Shown: positions 52,997 through 63,645 of the stretch, piece after piece
Layout of the letters: every line of letters starts with the position of its first letter
Position numbering within the stretch: position 1 is the stretch's first letter
DNA from: Methylobacterium isbiliense
Lineage (GTDB): Bacteria > Pseudomonadota > Alphaproteobacteria > Rhizobiales > Beijerinckiaceae
NCBI RefSeq assembly: GCF_022179325.1
Contig: NZ_BPQQ01000005.1
Span: 40,501-104,500, forward strand
Reading direction: 5' to 3'
Length of the DNA: 64,000 bases
Made by a program: the position numbers and the translations under genes
Notes under the pieces: generated by a model
Told to the model about the DNA's origin: nothing
The model's input: only the letters and a program-made list of their open reading frames with translations
Database searches by the model: none

Positions 52997-53755
52997 ATGG
53001 CCGGCATTCCCATGAAGGATCGCCGGGCCATGGATCATCGTAATGAAATTATTGCCAAGTTATCGCCTGGTAAATCATTTGCGGAAGTCGGAGGGCTTTG
53101 GGGGCTGGCAAATGAAAAAGTATCCGTTGCTCACGCGGCTGGAGCAACAGATCTATGCATGATAGATATCTGGAAGCCTCACGATAACTGGTGGGTTTCA
53201 TTCCGTAATCATTGTAAAGAGCGAAATATTCCTTACATCAGAGAGATTATTGGCAGTATTGATAATGTCGACATCGTCAGGCAGGTTGGCGTCTACGATG
53301 TCGTCCATTGCAGCGGTGTACTGTACCACTGCCCAAATCCGATTCTCACTATCAGCCATCTCGCGGCAATTACGAGGGACATTCTGCTCCTCGGGACAGC
53401 TGTAATGCCGGCATCCGTTGTCAATGAGGCCGGATCCGTGCAGCTCGACAAAGATCATGCCATCTTCGTACCAAGCATAACTGAAGAAAAACGTAAAGTA
53501 TACGAAAAATATATTTCGGAAGCGTATGGAGGTGGGGCTTGGGGCATCAATAATCCCGTCGACGATTGGTATTTCTCAAGTGGTGCACCGAACTACGGAC
53601 CATGGTGGTGGCTCTGGACGCATGATTATGTTCGCGGATTGATCGAAGCATCCGGCCTTAAAGTCATCGAGGAATTCGATCAATTCAATGGAACGGGGCG
53701 CCTGTTTGCCTGTGCCAAGCAGTACATCGGTACCGAGAATTTCGGCCAATACTGA
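52997..53755 (+). CDS. Class I SAM-dependent methyltransferase, acquired
   Basis: This 252-residue protein has a methyltransferase core: KSFAEVGGLWGLANEKVSVA as the SAM-binding motif I region, CMIDIWKPHD as the acidic ribose-binding end, and YDVVHCSGVLYHCPNPILTI as motif IV, followed by a W-rich end. The target is unknown; by context, a glycan or nucleotide sugar in surface polysaccharide. Codon use is AT-rich and unlike all neighbours, including Asn AAT and Lys AAA or AAG without the host's GC bias, so recent transfer is likely. ATGs at 52997 and 53012 are both possible. The glycosyltransferase follows by 37 bases. Confidence 0.82.
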   Translation: MAGIPMKDRRAMDHRNEIIAKLSPGKSFAEVGGLWGLANEKVSVAHAAGATDLCMIDIWKPHDNWWVSFRNHCKERNIPYIREIIGSIDNVDIVRQVGVYDVVHCSGVLYHCPNPILTISHLAAITRDILLLGTAVMPASVVNEAGSVQLDKDHAIFVPSITEEKRKVYEKYISEAYGGGAWGINNPVDDWYFSSGAPNYGPWWWLWTHDYVRGLIEASGLKVIEEFDQFNGTGRLFACAKQYIGTENFGQY

Positions 53756-53792
53756 CTAGACGAACGTGCCGTCAGCAAGAAAAGACAGGGCG

Positions 53793-56792
53793 ATGATACA
53801 GGCAAAGATTGCATCCGGTGAGACGCGCGTTCCGGGTACCGGGTTGCGCATCGCCATCGTGACGGAGGAGTTCGCCGGCGTGACCGGAGGCGGAGGCATC
53901 GGCACCTGCGCCCGTGGACTGTGCATTGCCCTGAGCGACGCCGGCTACGAGGTCGAGGTCGTCATCACCCACGGCGACTTTCGTCAACCGGTCAAGTATC
54001 AGAATGTCGGCTCGCACCAAGTCAAGCTCATCTCGCTGGCGCACTTGTTCGCCGCTCGCCATTACGGCCCAGGCGACAGCATCACCAAAGCTTACTTTGC
54101 ATACGAATACCTCGCTGGCGAAGATTACGACATCGTCCACTGCAACGAGTGGCGGGGTAGCGGCTACTTCCTCGCCCTGGCCAAGCGGCAAGGCCTCGTT
54201 CGCTCCTACATCATCACGCACACCCATGGTTCGTCCGAATGGGTGCGCAAGCACAACAGCCGCCTTCCCGACCTGCACGACCTCGAACTCGAAGCGATCG
54301 AACGCGCGCAGATCGAGAACTCCGACCTCGTCGTCAGCCCGAGCCGCTATCTCCTTGACTGGTACCAGCAGGGTGGCGTCAGGCTGCCCGAGCACGTCGT
54401 CATCAACTGGATCCTGCCGCAATGGGTCGAGCGGGCCGATCAGGCCCGACCCACGGTCGCGCCTCTCAGCACCAGTCCGGTCCGCCCCGGTACCATCAAC
54501 GAACTCATCTTCTTCGGCCGCCACGAGCCGAGAAAGGGCTTTCCGCTCTTCCTCAAGGCCGTGGCGAGCAGGCCCGAACTCTCGGGCCTGTCGCTGACGT
54601 TCATCGGTCGCTTCGATCGGATCGAGCGTGAGTTCACCGGATCGATGGCGCTCCGCCATCTCGCTGGCCACGCCGGACGCATCAAGTTCATCAACACACT
54701 CGCCCAGAAGGAGGCACTCGACTACATCGGCAAGCGGCCGCATGCCCTGTGCGTGATGCCCTCGCTGATCGAGAACAGTCCTTGCACCGTCGGCGAGTGC
54801 TTCACGCTCGGCGTGCCGTTCATCGCCGGCCGGGTTGGAGGAACAGGCGAATTGCTGCGGGCTGACAGCGTGGAGGACGCTCTCTGCCCGACAGAGGTCG
54901 ACGCGCTGGCGGAGGCACTCCAAAGCGCCGTCTTGAACGGCATGCCCACGCTCATCTCGACCCTCGACCCCGAGGCGATTGTCGCGCGCTGGACCGAACT
55001 CCACAAGCAGATCCGCCGGAGACTGGCGGACGTCCAGGCTGCAACGCAGTTGACCGCGCCGACGCCGCTCGTCACGATCTGCCTCGTGCACTATGAGCGC
55101 CCGTCCCTGCTGCGACGGGCGCTCAAGGGCATCGCCGCTCAGACATACGGGGCCATCGAAGTCGTTCTGGTGGACGACGGCAGTCGCTCGAAGGCCGCAC
55201 AGGCGATGCTGGAGAGCATCACGACCGAGGCGTTTCCTTTTCCGATCAAGGTCGTGCGCAGCAAGAACCGCTATCTGGGCGCGGCCCGCAATCTTGCCGC
55301 TCAGCATGCGCAGGGTGAGTGGCTGATCTTCCACGACGATGACAACATCGCGGAGCCGCACCAAGTCGAGACGTTCGTTCGGGCTGCGCTCAACGGCGGC
55401 TACGATGTGCTGACGAGCCAATACCTCGTCTTCGAGGATTCCGATGGCCCCGAGAGTGCGACCGTCAGGTTCTTCCCGATGGGACTTGGGGGGACGTTCT
55501 CGTTCTTCCGCAACCGGTTCGGCGATGCGAACTGCCTCATCAAGCGCGAAGTTTTCCAGGCGATCGGGGGCTTCACCGAGTTGCGCGGTGTCGGTTGGGA
55601 AGATTGGGAACTGTTCCTGAAACTTCACCTCGCAGGCTACCGCATGGCGCTGGTGCCCGAGCCGCTGTTCCGCTACCGCGTGAGCGGGGACGGGATGCTG
55701 GCGACAGGAAGCCTCCATGCCAACAATCGTCGGATCTTCGATGCCGCCGCACATGCGACGGCCTTCGACGTCAACCTGCTCGAATATGCACGCCGGGCCG
55801 AGGTCGAGCAGCTTGTCCTCGACAAGACCTGGGACATGTTGGGACGCCAACAATTCGGCGAGTTGCGCCGGAATCTGATGGCGGCAGACCCTAATGGAGA
55901 TCCGGCGCGGGAGAAGCTGTTCGACCTTGCGGTCAGCCTCGGCCGCATCGATGACGCCGTGGAACTCGGCCTCACAAGTCCATCCCTGCGAGAAAAGCTG
56001 TTCGATCTCGTGCGCTACAGCCGTAATCGGCGATTTACTCGGCTCGAAGTGACGGCGAGGACCGAGGTGCTGACGCCTGATGGCGCGGGCGCAGTCTATG
56101 TCGAGGGCTGGCTGTCCGATCCTGGGTTGTGTCTCCAGGATCGCTCGGTCAGGGTCGGCTCCGACCTGTACCGGATCGCCGTTTGCTCCCGCGTGACACG
56201 GCATGATGTCAGCCGCTGGTTGAAGATGAGCGACGAACTCTTGCTGGGCTTCCGGGCCATCCTCTTGAGGCTGCCTCCAGAGGACGGACCTCCTCCGAAA
56301 CCTGACACCCCTCGGAGCGTGCGGCCAAATCCGCTTCGGTTCCCGATCCTGTCGCGCCGCAGAGCGGCGCCCTCGTCAGAAAAATCAGCCAGATGGAGTC
56401 CCCCCGGGCTTGAACTCGCCAACGGCACGCAAGGCGGACCGCCCATTGTCATCATCCCGGACGGCAAGCCACTCGATGTGACGGCCATCAAGGGACACGT
56501 CGATGCCATCGAGTCTGGCTCCTACTACGATGTCACGAGCCTGAAGCGGGAGGGGCGAGAGTTCACCGGACGCCTGGAGATCGCCGTTGCGCAAGCCTCT
56601 CGCGTCCTCGCCTGCCGCTTCCCGGACGAAGTTTCCGAAGCGCAGTTCATGAGTGACGGTCTCAAGTATCTCGATTTCGAGAGCCTGGATCTTACATCGC
56701 ATCAGGATGAGGGACCAAAGAGCGCTCTGTTCGTCACCTCACACCAGGGGGCTATCAGTGTGACAATCTACGAGAAGCACTATGCGGGCTGA
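53793..56792 (+). CDS. Two-domain glycosyltransferase (GT4 plus GT2)
   Basis: This 999-residue protein reads an N-terminal GT-B glycosyltransferase 4 (about 15-410: RIAIVTEEFAGVTGGGGIGT, VVSPSRYLLDWY, ELIFFGRHEPRKGFPLFL, MPSLIENSPCTVGECFTLGV), then a GT-A family 2 domain (about 422-640: LVTICLVHYERPSLLRRALKG, VLVDDGS, the metal motif HDDDN near 514 and GVGWEDWELFLKL), and a further about 350 residues that I cannot assign. Two transfer steps by one chain suggest assembly of a repeating polysaccharide. Composition is between host and the AT-rich methyltransferase. Its start is uncertain: ATG 53793 or GTG 53766. Confidence 0.88.
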   Translation: MIQAKIASGETRVPGTGLRIAIVTEEFAGVTGGGGIGTCARGLCIALSDAGYEVEVVITHGDFRQPVKYQNVGSHQVKLISLAHLFAARHYGPGDSITKAYFAYEYLAGEDYDIVHCNEWRGSGYFLALAKRQGLVRSYIITHTHGSSEWVRKHNSRLPDLHDLELEAIERAQIENSDLVVSPSRYLLDWYQQGGVRLPEHVVINWILPQWVERADQARPTVAPLSTSPVRPGTINELIFFGRHEPRKGFPLFLKAVASRPELSGLSLTFIGRFDRIEREFTGSMALRHLAGHAGRIKFINTLAQKEALDYIGKRPHALCVMPSLIENSPCTVGECFTLGVPFIAGRVGGTGELLRADSVEDALCPTEVDALAEALQSAVLNGMPTLISTLDPEAIVARWTELHKQIRRRLADVQAATQLTAPTPLVTICLVHYERPSLLRRALKGIAAQTYGAIEVVLVDDGSRSKAAQAMLESITTEAFPFPIKVVRSKNRYLGAARNLAAQHAQGEWLIFHDDDNIAEPHQVETFVRAALNGGYDVLTSQYLVFEDSDGPESATVRFFPMGLGGTFSFFRNRFGDANCLIKREVFQAIGGFTELRGVGWEDWELFLKLHLAGYRMALVPEPLFRYRVSGDGMLATGSLHANNRRIFDAAAHATAFDVNLLEYARRAEVEQLVLDKTWDMLGRQQFGELRRNLMAADPNGDPAREKLFDLAVSLGRIDDAVELGLTSPSLREKLFDLVRYSRNRRFTRLEVTARTEVLTPDGAGAVYVEGWLSDPGLCLQDRSVRVGSDLYRIAVCSRVTRHDVSRWLKMSDELLLGFRAILLRLPPEDGPPPKPDTPRSVRPNPLRFPILSRRRAAPSSEKSARWSPPGLELANGTQGGPPIVIIPDGKPLDVTAIKGHVDAIESGSYYDVTSLKREGREFTGRLEIAVAQASRVLACRFPDEVSEAQFMSDGLKYLDFESLDLTSHQDEGPKSALFVTSHQGAISVTIYEKHYAG

Positions 56793-56802
56793 GGGCTGGC
56801 CC

Positions 56803-57609
56803 TCAGTCCCCCTCCCCCAGCACGTAGCGCGCGACCGCCCGCGCGAACCCGTCCGCGTCGTTCGCCTCCGTGACCACCCGGGCGGCGCGCTTCACCGGGT
56901 CCGCGGCGTTGCCCATCGCGATGCCGAGGCCGCTCGCCGCGAACATCGCGACGTCGTTCTCCATGTCGCCGAGGGTCGCCACCTCGGCCGCCGGAATCCC
57001 GAGGTCGTGGGCGAGGCGGGCGACGAAGCGGCCCTTGTCGGCCCCCGGCGGGGTGACGTCGAGGTAGTAGGTCTGCGAGCGGTGCACGGCGGCGCGGGCG
57101 CCGAGTTCCGCGGCGAGCGCGGTCTCGCAGGCGGCGAGCCGCGCGGCGTCGCGGCTCACCCCGACGAGCTTGGCGGCGCGGTCGAGCAGGGGCGCGAGGT
57201 CCGCTGCCACCCGGGGCTCGGCCTGCAGCGTGCGGCGCTCCAGGTCGGTGTAGGGCGCGGACGGGTCGCTGAGCCACCACGCGCCGTCGGCGAAGACCCA
57301 GAGGTCGATGCCGCCTTCCGCGAAGCGCTCCGCCGCGATCCGGGCCGCCGCCTCGGGCACGAAGGCCTCGGCGAGCACCGCGAGGTCCGGCCCGACGATC
57401 GTCGAGCCGTTGAAGGCGCCCAGCGGCAGGGTGAGCCCCAGCGCCGCCACCAGCGGGCGCAGGCCGACCGGCGGGCGGCTCGACGCCACCGTGAAGGCGA
57501 TGCCGCGCGCCCGCAGCCGCTCCACCGCCGCGACCGTCGCGGGGGTCAGCGTCTTCTCCGGCGTCACCAGCGTGCCGTCGACGTCCGAGACCACGAGGCG
57601 GATCGGCAT
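56803..57609 (-). CDS. Cof-type HAD-superfamily phosphatase
   Basis: The 268-residue HAD IIB phosphatase has catalytic Asp in VVSDVDGTLVTP, motif II in TVASSRP, the C2B cap, and motif IV in VATLGDMENDVAMFAASG. Such proteins dephosphorylate sugar phosphates, FMN or PLP. GGGAGATCTGAC precedes ATG 57609, and the upstream hydrolase gene ends one base before it, so the two are an operon. It converges on the glycosyltransferase gene, 10 bases between stops. Confidence 0.92.
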   Translation of the reverse strand: MPIRLVVSDVDGTLVTPEKTLTPATVAAVERLRARGIAFTVASSRPPVGLRPLVAALGLTLPLGAFNGSTIVGPDLAVLAEAFVPEAAARIAAERFAEGGIDLWVFADGAWWLSDPSAPYTDLERRTLQAEPRVAADLAPLLDRAAKLVGVSRDAARLAACETALAAELGARAAVHRSQTYYLDVTPPGADKGRFVARLAHDLGIPAAEVATLGDMENDVAMFAASGLGIAMGNAADPVKRAARVVTEANDADGFARAVARYVLGEGD

Positions 57610-57610
57610 G

Positions 57611-58879
57611 TCAGATCTCCCGGTGCGCCGAGGCGGGTTCGGCCGCGACACCGGCCCGCGCCGGTATAAGCGCGGGCGCCAGCACCCGCTCGCGCAGCGT
57701 CTGGGGGCCGAGCGTCAGGGCGAAGAAGTCGTACTCGCCCGGCAGGTCGTTCGACATCAGGAACTGGAAGTGCATCCGGAACGGCCGGTAGCTGATGCGG
57801 GCGTAGACGTCCGGTTCGAGCAGCTCGCGGAACTTGGCCGAGCGGATCAGCGGGTTGGCCACCCGCGGCACCGGCGGCAGGGCGAGGTCCTGCACCGGGT
57901 TGAAGCCCGGGAAGTTCATCCAGTCCTGCGGCGCCTGGTAATCCGCCCAGACCACCCGGTCGCTCGCCACGAGGCTGGCGATCTCGGCCCGCAGCCGCCT
58001 CGCCCGGGGGTTGATCGCCACGAGCGGCAGGCCGGCGCCCAGCGTCAGGAGGGAGAGCGTGCGCCCGGGCCCGCGCGCCAGCACCCGCGCGGTCAGCTCG
58101 ACGGCGGTGAGCGCTCCCGAGGAATGCCCGACGATCATCACCTCGTCGGCCTCGGTGTCGGCGAGGCGCGCCGCGACGTGATCGGCGAAGGCCGCGAGCC
58201 GCGCCTCGTAATCCGGCCGCCAGCCGTTGCTGTGCTGCCAGTTGAACACCCAGTCGGTGATGAGCTGGCGCAGGAAGATCCGGTCGAGGAGCGGCGTCGC
58301 GGCGACGAGCAGGCCGACCGCCCCGAGCGCGCCCAGGCCCACGGCCGCGAGGCCCGGCAGCGTGCCCCCGGCCGCCCAGGCGAGACCCTGCCCGAGCGCG
58401 ACGCCCAGGGCCGCCCCCAGGCCCACGAGGAGGAGCGTCATCACGAACGGGTACAGGATGACGTTCCCGTACTTCCAGTTGAGCCCGTAGAGCCGGAAGA
58501 GCTTGCCCGTGACGAGCGCGTGCAGGATGCCGGCGGTGAGGAGCAGCATCGAGAGCAGCATCGGCCGCGCGAAGTCGCGCCGCACGAGGTCGTCCCAGAG
58601 CAGCACCTCGTAGGTGGTGTCGGTGGTCCAGCCCTCCCGCCCGGCCTCCACCGTCCAGCTCTGCACGGTCCCCTCGGCGCGGGCCGGCGAGGTGCGCCGC
58701 CGCGGCAGGTCGAACCGCTTGGCGTAGCGCGACAATTCCCGCACGAACAGCGCCCGGTAGCGCTTGGACGCCTCCGGGTCGTAGCCCGGCAGGTAGAAGA
58801 CGTGGCGCCGCCGCACCGGGCCGGGGGGCGCCTCCGGCTGCGCCAGATCGGGCGGCGTGAAGCTGATCTGTCGTTCCAC
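57611..58879 (-). CDS. Membrane-spanning alpha/beta hydrolase-like protein
   Basis: The 422-residue protein begins VFYLPGYDPEASKRYRALF, has three or four hydrophobic helices at about residues 105-190, and then a serine-hydrolase nucleophile elbow VMIVGHSSGALTAVE near 247. The order, with a strand and loop before a membrane insert and a hydrolase half after it, is unusual for an alpha/beta hydrolase. Function is unknown; an envelope lipid or polysaccharide esterase is possible. It is cotranscribed with the HAD gene. The polysaccharide-export gene is divergent by 199 bases. Confidence 0.75.
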   Translation of the reverse strand: MERQISFTPPDLAQPEAPPGPVRRRHVFYLPGYDPEASKRYRALFVRELSRYAKRFDLPRRRTSPARAEGTVQSWTVEAGREGWTTDTTYEVLLWDDLVRRDFARPMLLSMLLLTAGILHALVTGKLFRLYGLNWKYGNVILYPFVMTLLLVGLGAALGVALGQGLAWAAGGTLPGLAAVGLGALGAVGLLVAATPLLDRIFLRQLITDWVFNWQHSNGWRPDYEARLAAFADHVAARLADTEADEVMIVGHSSGALTAVELTARVLARGPGRTLSLLTLGAGLPLVAINPRARRLRAEIASLVASDRVVWADYQAPQDWMNFPGFNPVQDLALPPVPRVANPLIRSAKFRELLEPDVYARISYRPFRMHFQFLMSNDLPGEYDFFALTLGPQTLRERVLAPALIPARAGVAAEPASAHREI

Positions 58880-59078
58880 GCGCGTCCCTCGCCCGTCGTG
58901 CCGGGGCGGGTCTTAACGCTTCGTGACGCACCGGTCCAACCGCGGCCCGCCTGTGGTGATCGGGGACGAGGCGCGGGCCGGCGGGCTGCCGGGTCGACTG
59001 TGACACCCGGGCCACGGACAGGCCGGGCGGAACGGGGTAGGAGCCAAGCTCACGCGGATAAGGACGAGCCACCCCCGG

Positions 59079-60248
59079 ATGCGCCCTCTGCCGATCGCCC
59101 TCTGCGCCGCCCTCGCGGTGTCCGGCTGCAGCGGTCTCCTGCCTGCGGCGGGGCCCACGACCAGCGCGGTGGTGGACGGGGCCGACATCGCCACCGACCA
59201 GGGCCTGTTTGCCCGCTACGAGATCATCGACGTCGACGCCGCGGTGGTCGAGGGTCTGCGCGGGCGCCCGCTCGACAGCCTGCTCGCCTCCTTCGGCGAC
59301 CGCCGGCCCTCGGTCGAGCCGATGATCGGCGTCGGCGACACCGTCTCGGTGACGATCTGGGAGGCGAGCACCGGCGGCCTGTTCTCGGGCTCGCTGTCGG
59401 CCGACCGCTTCTCCGCCGGCTCGAAGTCCGCCACCATCCCTCCCCAGATCGTCACCCGCGACGGGGCGATCACGGTGCCGTATGCGGGCCGGATCCAGGT
59501 GGCGGGCAAGCGCGTGCAGGACGTGCAGGCGCAGATCGAGCAGGAACTCGCCGGCAAGGCCATCGAGCCGCAGGTGATCGTCACCGTGGTGCAGCCCGCC
59601 AGCACCGCCGTCACGGTGACGGGCGAGGTGACGGCGGGCGCGCGCATCCCGCTCTCCACCAAGGGCGACCGCCTGCTCGACGTGGTCGCCGGGGCCGGCG
59701 GCGTGCGCGCTCCGGTGAGCGAGACCTTCGTGCGGCTCTCGCGCGGGCCGACCACCGCCACCGTGCCGCTCACCGCGGTCGTCTCCAACCCCCGCGAGAA
59801 CATCTACCTGCGCCCGGGCGACACCCTCACGCTGGTGCGCGACCCCCAGACCTTCCTGGCGGTGGGCGCCACGGGGGCGAATTTCGAGATCCCGTTCAGC
59901 GCCGAGGGCATCACCCTGGCGCAGGCGATCGCCAAGTCGGGCGGCCTGCGCGACTTCCAGGCCGACCCGGCGGGCGTGTTCATCTTCCGCTTCGAGCCGT
60001 CCACGGTGGTGCGCCGCCTGCGGCCGGCCAGCCCCCTGCTCGGCACGCCGCAGGTGCCGGTGGTCTACCGCTTCAACCTGCGCGACCCGAACAGCCTGTT
60101 CGTCACCCAGGCGTTCCGGATGCGCAACCGCGACCTCGTCTACGTGTCGAACGCGCCCTTCACCGAGGTCCAGAAGGTCCTCAGCGTGTTCTCCACCATC
60201 ACCGCCCCGGTCGCGGCCAGCGCCTCGGTCTACCAGTCGACGCGATGA
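59079..60248 (+). CDS. Polysaccharide export lipoprotein (Wza/GumB-like)
   Basis: This 389-residue outer-membrane auxiliary protein has a lipoprotein signal (ALAVSGCSGLL, lipobox VSGC, Cys17), the Poly_export domain (VGDTVSVTIWEAS, GAITVPYAGRIQVAGK, VQDVQAQIEQELAGKAIEP) and two SLBB-like soluble ligand-binding repeats (VTVTGEVTAGARIPLSTKGD and LAVGATGANFEIPFSAEG). Such proteins form the channel for capsule or exopolysaccharide. No wzc or other export genes are adjacent, but the glycosyltransferase lies 2.3 kb away. It carries no clear ribosome-binding site near ATG 59079. Confidence 0.93.
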   Translation: MRPLPIALCAALAVSGCSGLLPAAGPTTSAVVDGADIATDQGLFARYEIIDVDAAVVEGLRGRPLDSLLASFGDRRPSVEPMIGVGDTVSVTIWEASTGGLFSGSLSADRFSAGSKSATIPPQIVTRDGAITVPYAGRIQVAGKRVQDVQAQIEQELAGKAIEPQVIVTVVQPASTAVTVTGEVTAGARIPLSTKGDRLLDVVAGAGGVRAPVSETFVRLSRGPTTATVPLTAVVSNPRENIYLRPGDTLTLVRDPQTFLAVGATGANFEIPFSAEGITLAQAIAKSGGLRDFQADPAGVFIFRFEPSTVVRRLRPASPLLGTPQVPVVYRFNLRDPNSLFVTQAFRMRNRDLVYVSNAPFTEVQKVLSVFSTITAPVAASASVYQSTR

Positions 60249-60249
60249 C

Positions 60250-60273
60250 AAAAGGGGGCCGGCGGGCCCCCTT
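60250..60273 (-). terminator. Terminator shared by the ettA and export-gene ends
   Basis: Arms AAGGGGGCC (60252-60260) and GGCCCCCTT (60265-60273) form a perfect hairpin with a four-base loop. Read on the minus strand it is followed by a T run (TTTTGTC), so it fits termination of the minus-strand ettA transcript. It also sits 3 bases after the plus-strand export gene's stop. Confidence 0.6.
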
Positions 60274-60275
60274 CC

Positions 60276-60371
60276 GGTTCGCCCGCGAGGCGAACGTCTG
60301 GTTCGCGAGCGAGGCGAACGTCTGGTTCGCCGGACGGGCGACCATGCGGTTCGCCCGAAGCGGGCGACCGC
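60276..60371. repeat. 24-bp tandem repeat, four units
   Basis: Units start at 60276, 60300, 60324 and 60348. Units 1 and 2 share all but two bases (GGTTCGC..GCGAGGCGAACGTCT) and units 3 and 4 are degenerate. The junctions form GCGAAC/GTTCGC palindromes. The 24-base period is a multiple of three, so every frame through it stays open as an eight-residue repeat, such as REANVWFA on the plus strand. It lies between the export gene and the end of ettA, outside both. Confidence 0.8.
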
Positions 60372-60381
60372 CAGGGCCGGC

Positions 60382-62034
<1,653 letters not shown>

Positions 62035-62177
62035 CGGGTGATCCTTGAGGAGCGCGGCCCGCGCTCGCGCGCCGGGCCCGGGCGGGCCGCCGGCGCGGGC
62101 GTCCGCGCGATCAAATCGGGGTGGCCCCCGCGATACCAGGGCGGCCGGGGGGGTGCAAGGCGGACCCCCGGAGGCCC

Positions 62178-62459
62178 TCACGCGAACGGGTTCTTCACGC
62201 TCTCCGTCCTCGCCTCCGGCCGCGGCGCCTCCTCCGGGAGATCCTGGCCTTCGAGGGCCGTCACCACCGCGTCGAGGATCGCCCGGAGCGTTCGCGCGCG
62301 CTCCAGGCTCCGGCGGTCGCGGGCGAGTTCGAGCGCGCCGTGCAGCAGCACCCGCTCGGTGCCGTTCTCGACCGTGAGGTCGCCCAGCGTCTGCGCGGCG
62401 GCGTCGTCAGCGAAGGGGGTGAGCGGCAAGGGGGTGAAGGGCTTGGTGGTCTTCGGCAT
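62178..62459 (-). CDS. Small conserved-looking protein of unknown function
   Basis: The 93-residue protein begins [20 protein letters not shown] and has a helical middle ([21 protein letters not shown]). It has no signal peptide or Cys. The function is unrecognised. A GAGG site lies before ATG 62459. It follows the endonuclease gene by 21 bases on the same strand and may be cotranscribed with it. Confidence 0.6.
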   Translation of the reverse strand: MPKTTKPFTPLPLTPFADDAAAQTLGDLTVENGTERVLLHGALELARDRRSLERARTLRAILDAVVTALEGQDLPEEAPRPEARTESVKNPFA

Positions 62460-62480
62460 GGCAGCCTCGGAATCGGGACC

Positions 62481-63356
62481 TCAGAACAGCGAGCGGAGGA
62501 ACTCGCGCCACGCGCGCCGCGCCATCCGGTTCAGCTCGGCGGTGAGCCAGTCGAGGAAGGAGGGCTCGGGCTTGCGGCGCGGGCCGCGGGCGAACTCGTC
62601 GCGGCGCGGCTCCGGCAGCGGCAGGACGCGCCCGCGCGCCGCCGCGGGCAGGCTGGGGAACACCTCGATGCCGGCGATCTCGGCGAGGCGCGCGGGCGAG
62701 ACCGCCTCCCAGGTCTCGGCGGCGGTGTTGGGCGCGAGATAGATTCCCGCCTCGCCCCGGCCGGGATCGTAGACCGCCTTGAACAGGTGGGTCGGCACCA
62801 GCACCCGGCCCTTGAGCGACTGGACGTTGCCCCCCTGGAAGACCGGCCCCGTGACGACGTAGAGATTGCCCCGCTCCACCGCGAGCGCCCGCACGGCGCT
62901 CTCGATCCCGGCCCAGAGGTGGCGGTTGAGGTCGGGGTTCTGCGGCACGATGTTGGCGAGGCTGAAGGATTCCTGCTGCGCCTCCGGATCCGGCATGTCG
63001 CCGGAGGGCGCGAGATGGCCCCGGTCGAAGCCGCTGCCGGCATAGTCCGCGAGCTGGGCGCGGGCCGCCGGGGGGAGGCGCGGCTCCTCGTGGAAGGCGT
63101 CGACCCGGTCGGTCTTGCGGGCCGCCTCGACCTGCGCCCGGTCGAGATGCTCGGCGGCGTAGAGGGGCGTGCGCGAGAGCCCCGAATGCATCACCGCGAA
63201 GGCTTGGTAGCACAGGGCCTGGGTGTTGGCGGCGAGCCGCGGGTTCGTCAGCACCGGCGGCTGCCCGCCCGCGAAGAAGTGCGGGCAGCCCGCCGCGGCG
63301 GGGCCGGCCGTCACGAGGACGGCCAGGACGAGCGGAAGCGCGGGACGGCGCAGCAT
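62481..63356 (-). CDS. Secreted DNA/RNA non-specific endonuclease
   Basis: This 291-residue beta-beta-alpha metal nuclease has a signal peptide (residues 1-22, ending AAAG), the catalytic DRGH at 111-114 in SGFDRGHLAPSGDM, and the metal- and substrate-binding Asn/Glu in NIVPQNPDLNRHLWAGIE (Asn144, Glu152). It resembles NucA/Serratia-type nucleases and should degrade nucleic acid outside the cytoplasm. Its C-terminal extension is basic. ATG 63356 follows the small secreted gene's stop by 8 bases. Confidence 0.92.
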   Translation of the reverse strand: MLRRPALPLVLAVLVTAGPAAAGCPHFFAGGQPPVLTNPRLAANTQALCYQAFAVMHSGLSRTPLYAAEHLDRAQVEAARKTDRVDAFHEEPRLPPAARAQLADYAGSGFDRGHLAPSGDMPDPEAQQESFSLANIVPQNPDLNRHLWAGIESAVRALAVERGNLYVVTGPVFQGGNVQSLKGRVLVPTHLFKAVYDPGRGEAGIYLAPNTAAETWEAVSPARLAEIAGIEVFPSLPAAARGRVLPLPEPRRDEFARGPRRKPEPSFLDWLTAELNRMARRAWREFLRSLF

Positions 63357-63364
63357 CGGGGCGC

Positions 63365-63634
63365 TCAGAAGCAGACCCGGACCCGGCGCGGCCCCTCGGG
63401 CGTCGGGCGCCAGCGCCACCCGCAGGGCGGCCGGTAGAGCGGGTTCCAGACGCAATGCAGGAAGAGGTCGCAGGTGGTGCCGCCCGGCGCTGCGGCCGGG
63501 GCGTTCGGGGGCGGCGCGACGGGACGCCGCGGCTCGGCCGCGGTCGCGCAATCCCCGGCGGCCAGGATGAGGCCGGCCGTCACCAAGGCCGTCGTCACCG
63601 AGGCTGTCCTCACCGGGGCCGTCGTCGCTCGCAT
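63365..63634 (-). CDS. Small secreted cysteine-containing protein
   Basis: The 89-residue product has a signal peptide (ALVTAGLILAAGDCATAAE) and a mature part with a Pro/Ala linker, then TTCDLFLHCVWNPLYRPPCG and a C-terminal RVRVCF, five cysteines in all, which suggests disulfides. It is the first gene of a tight pair with the nuclease and could protect or assist it; this is inference. GGAG lies nine bases before ATG 63634; an upstream ATG at 63676 is less likely. Confidence 0.6.
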   Translation of the reverse strand: MRATTAPVRTASVTTALVTAGLILAAGDCATAAEPRRPVAPPPNAPAAAPGGTTCDLFLHCVWNPLYRPPCGWRWRPTPEGPRRVRVCF

Positions 63635-63645
63635 CCGCACTCCAT

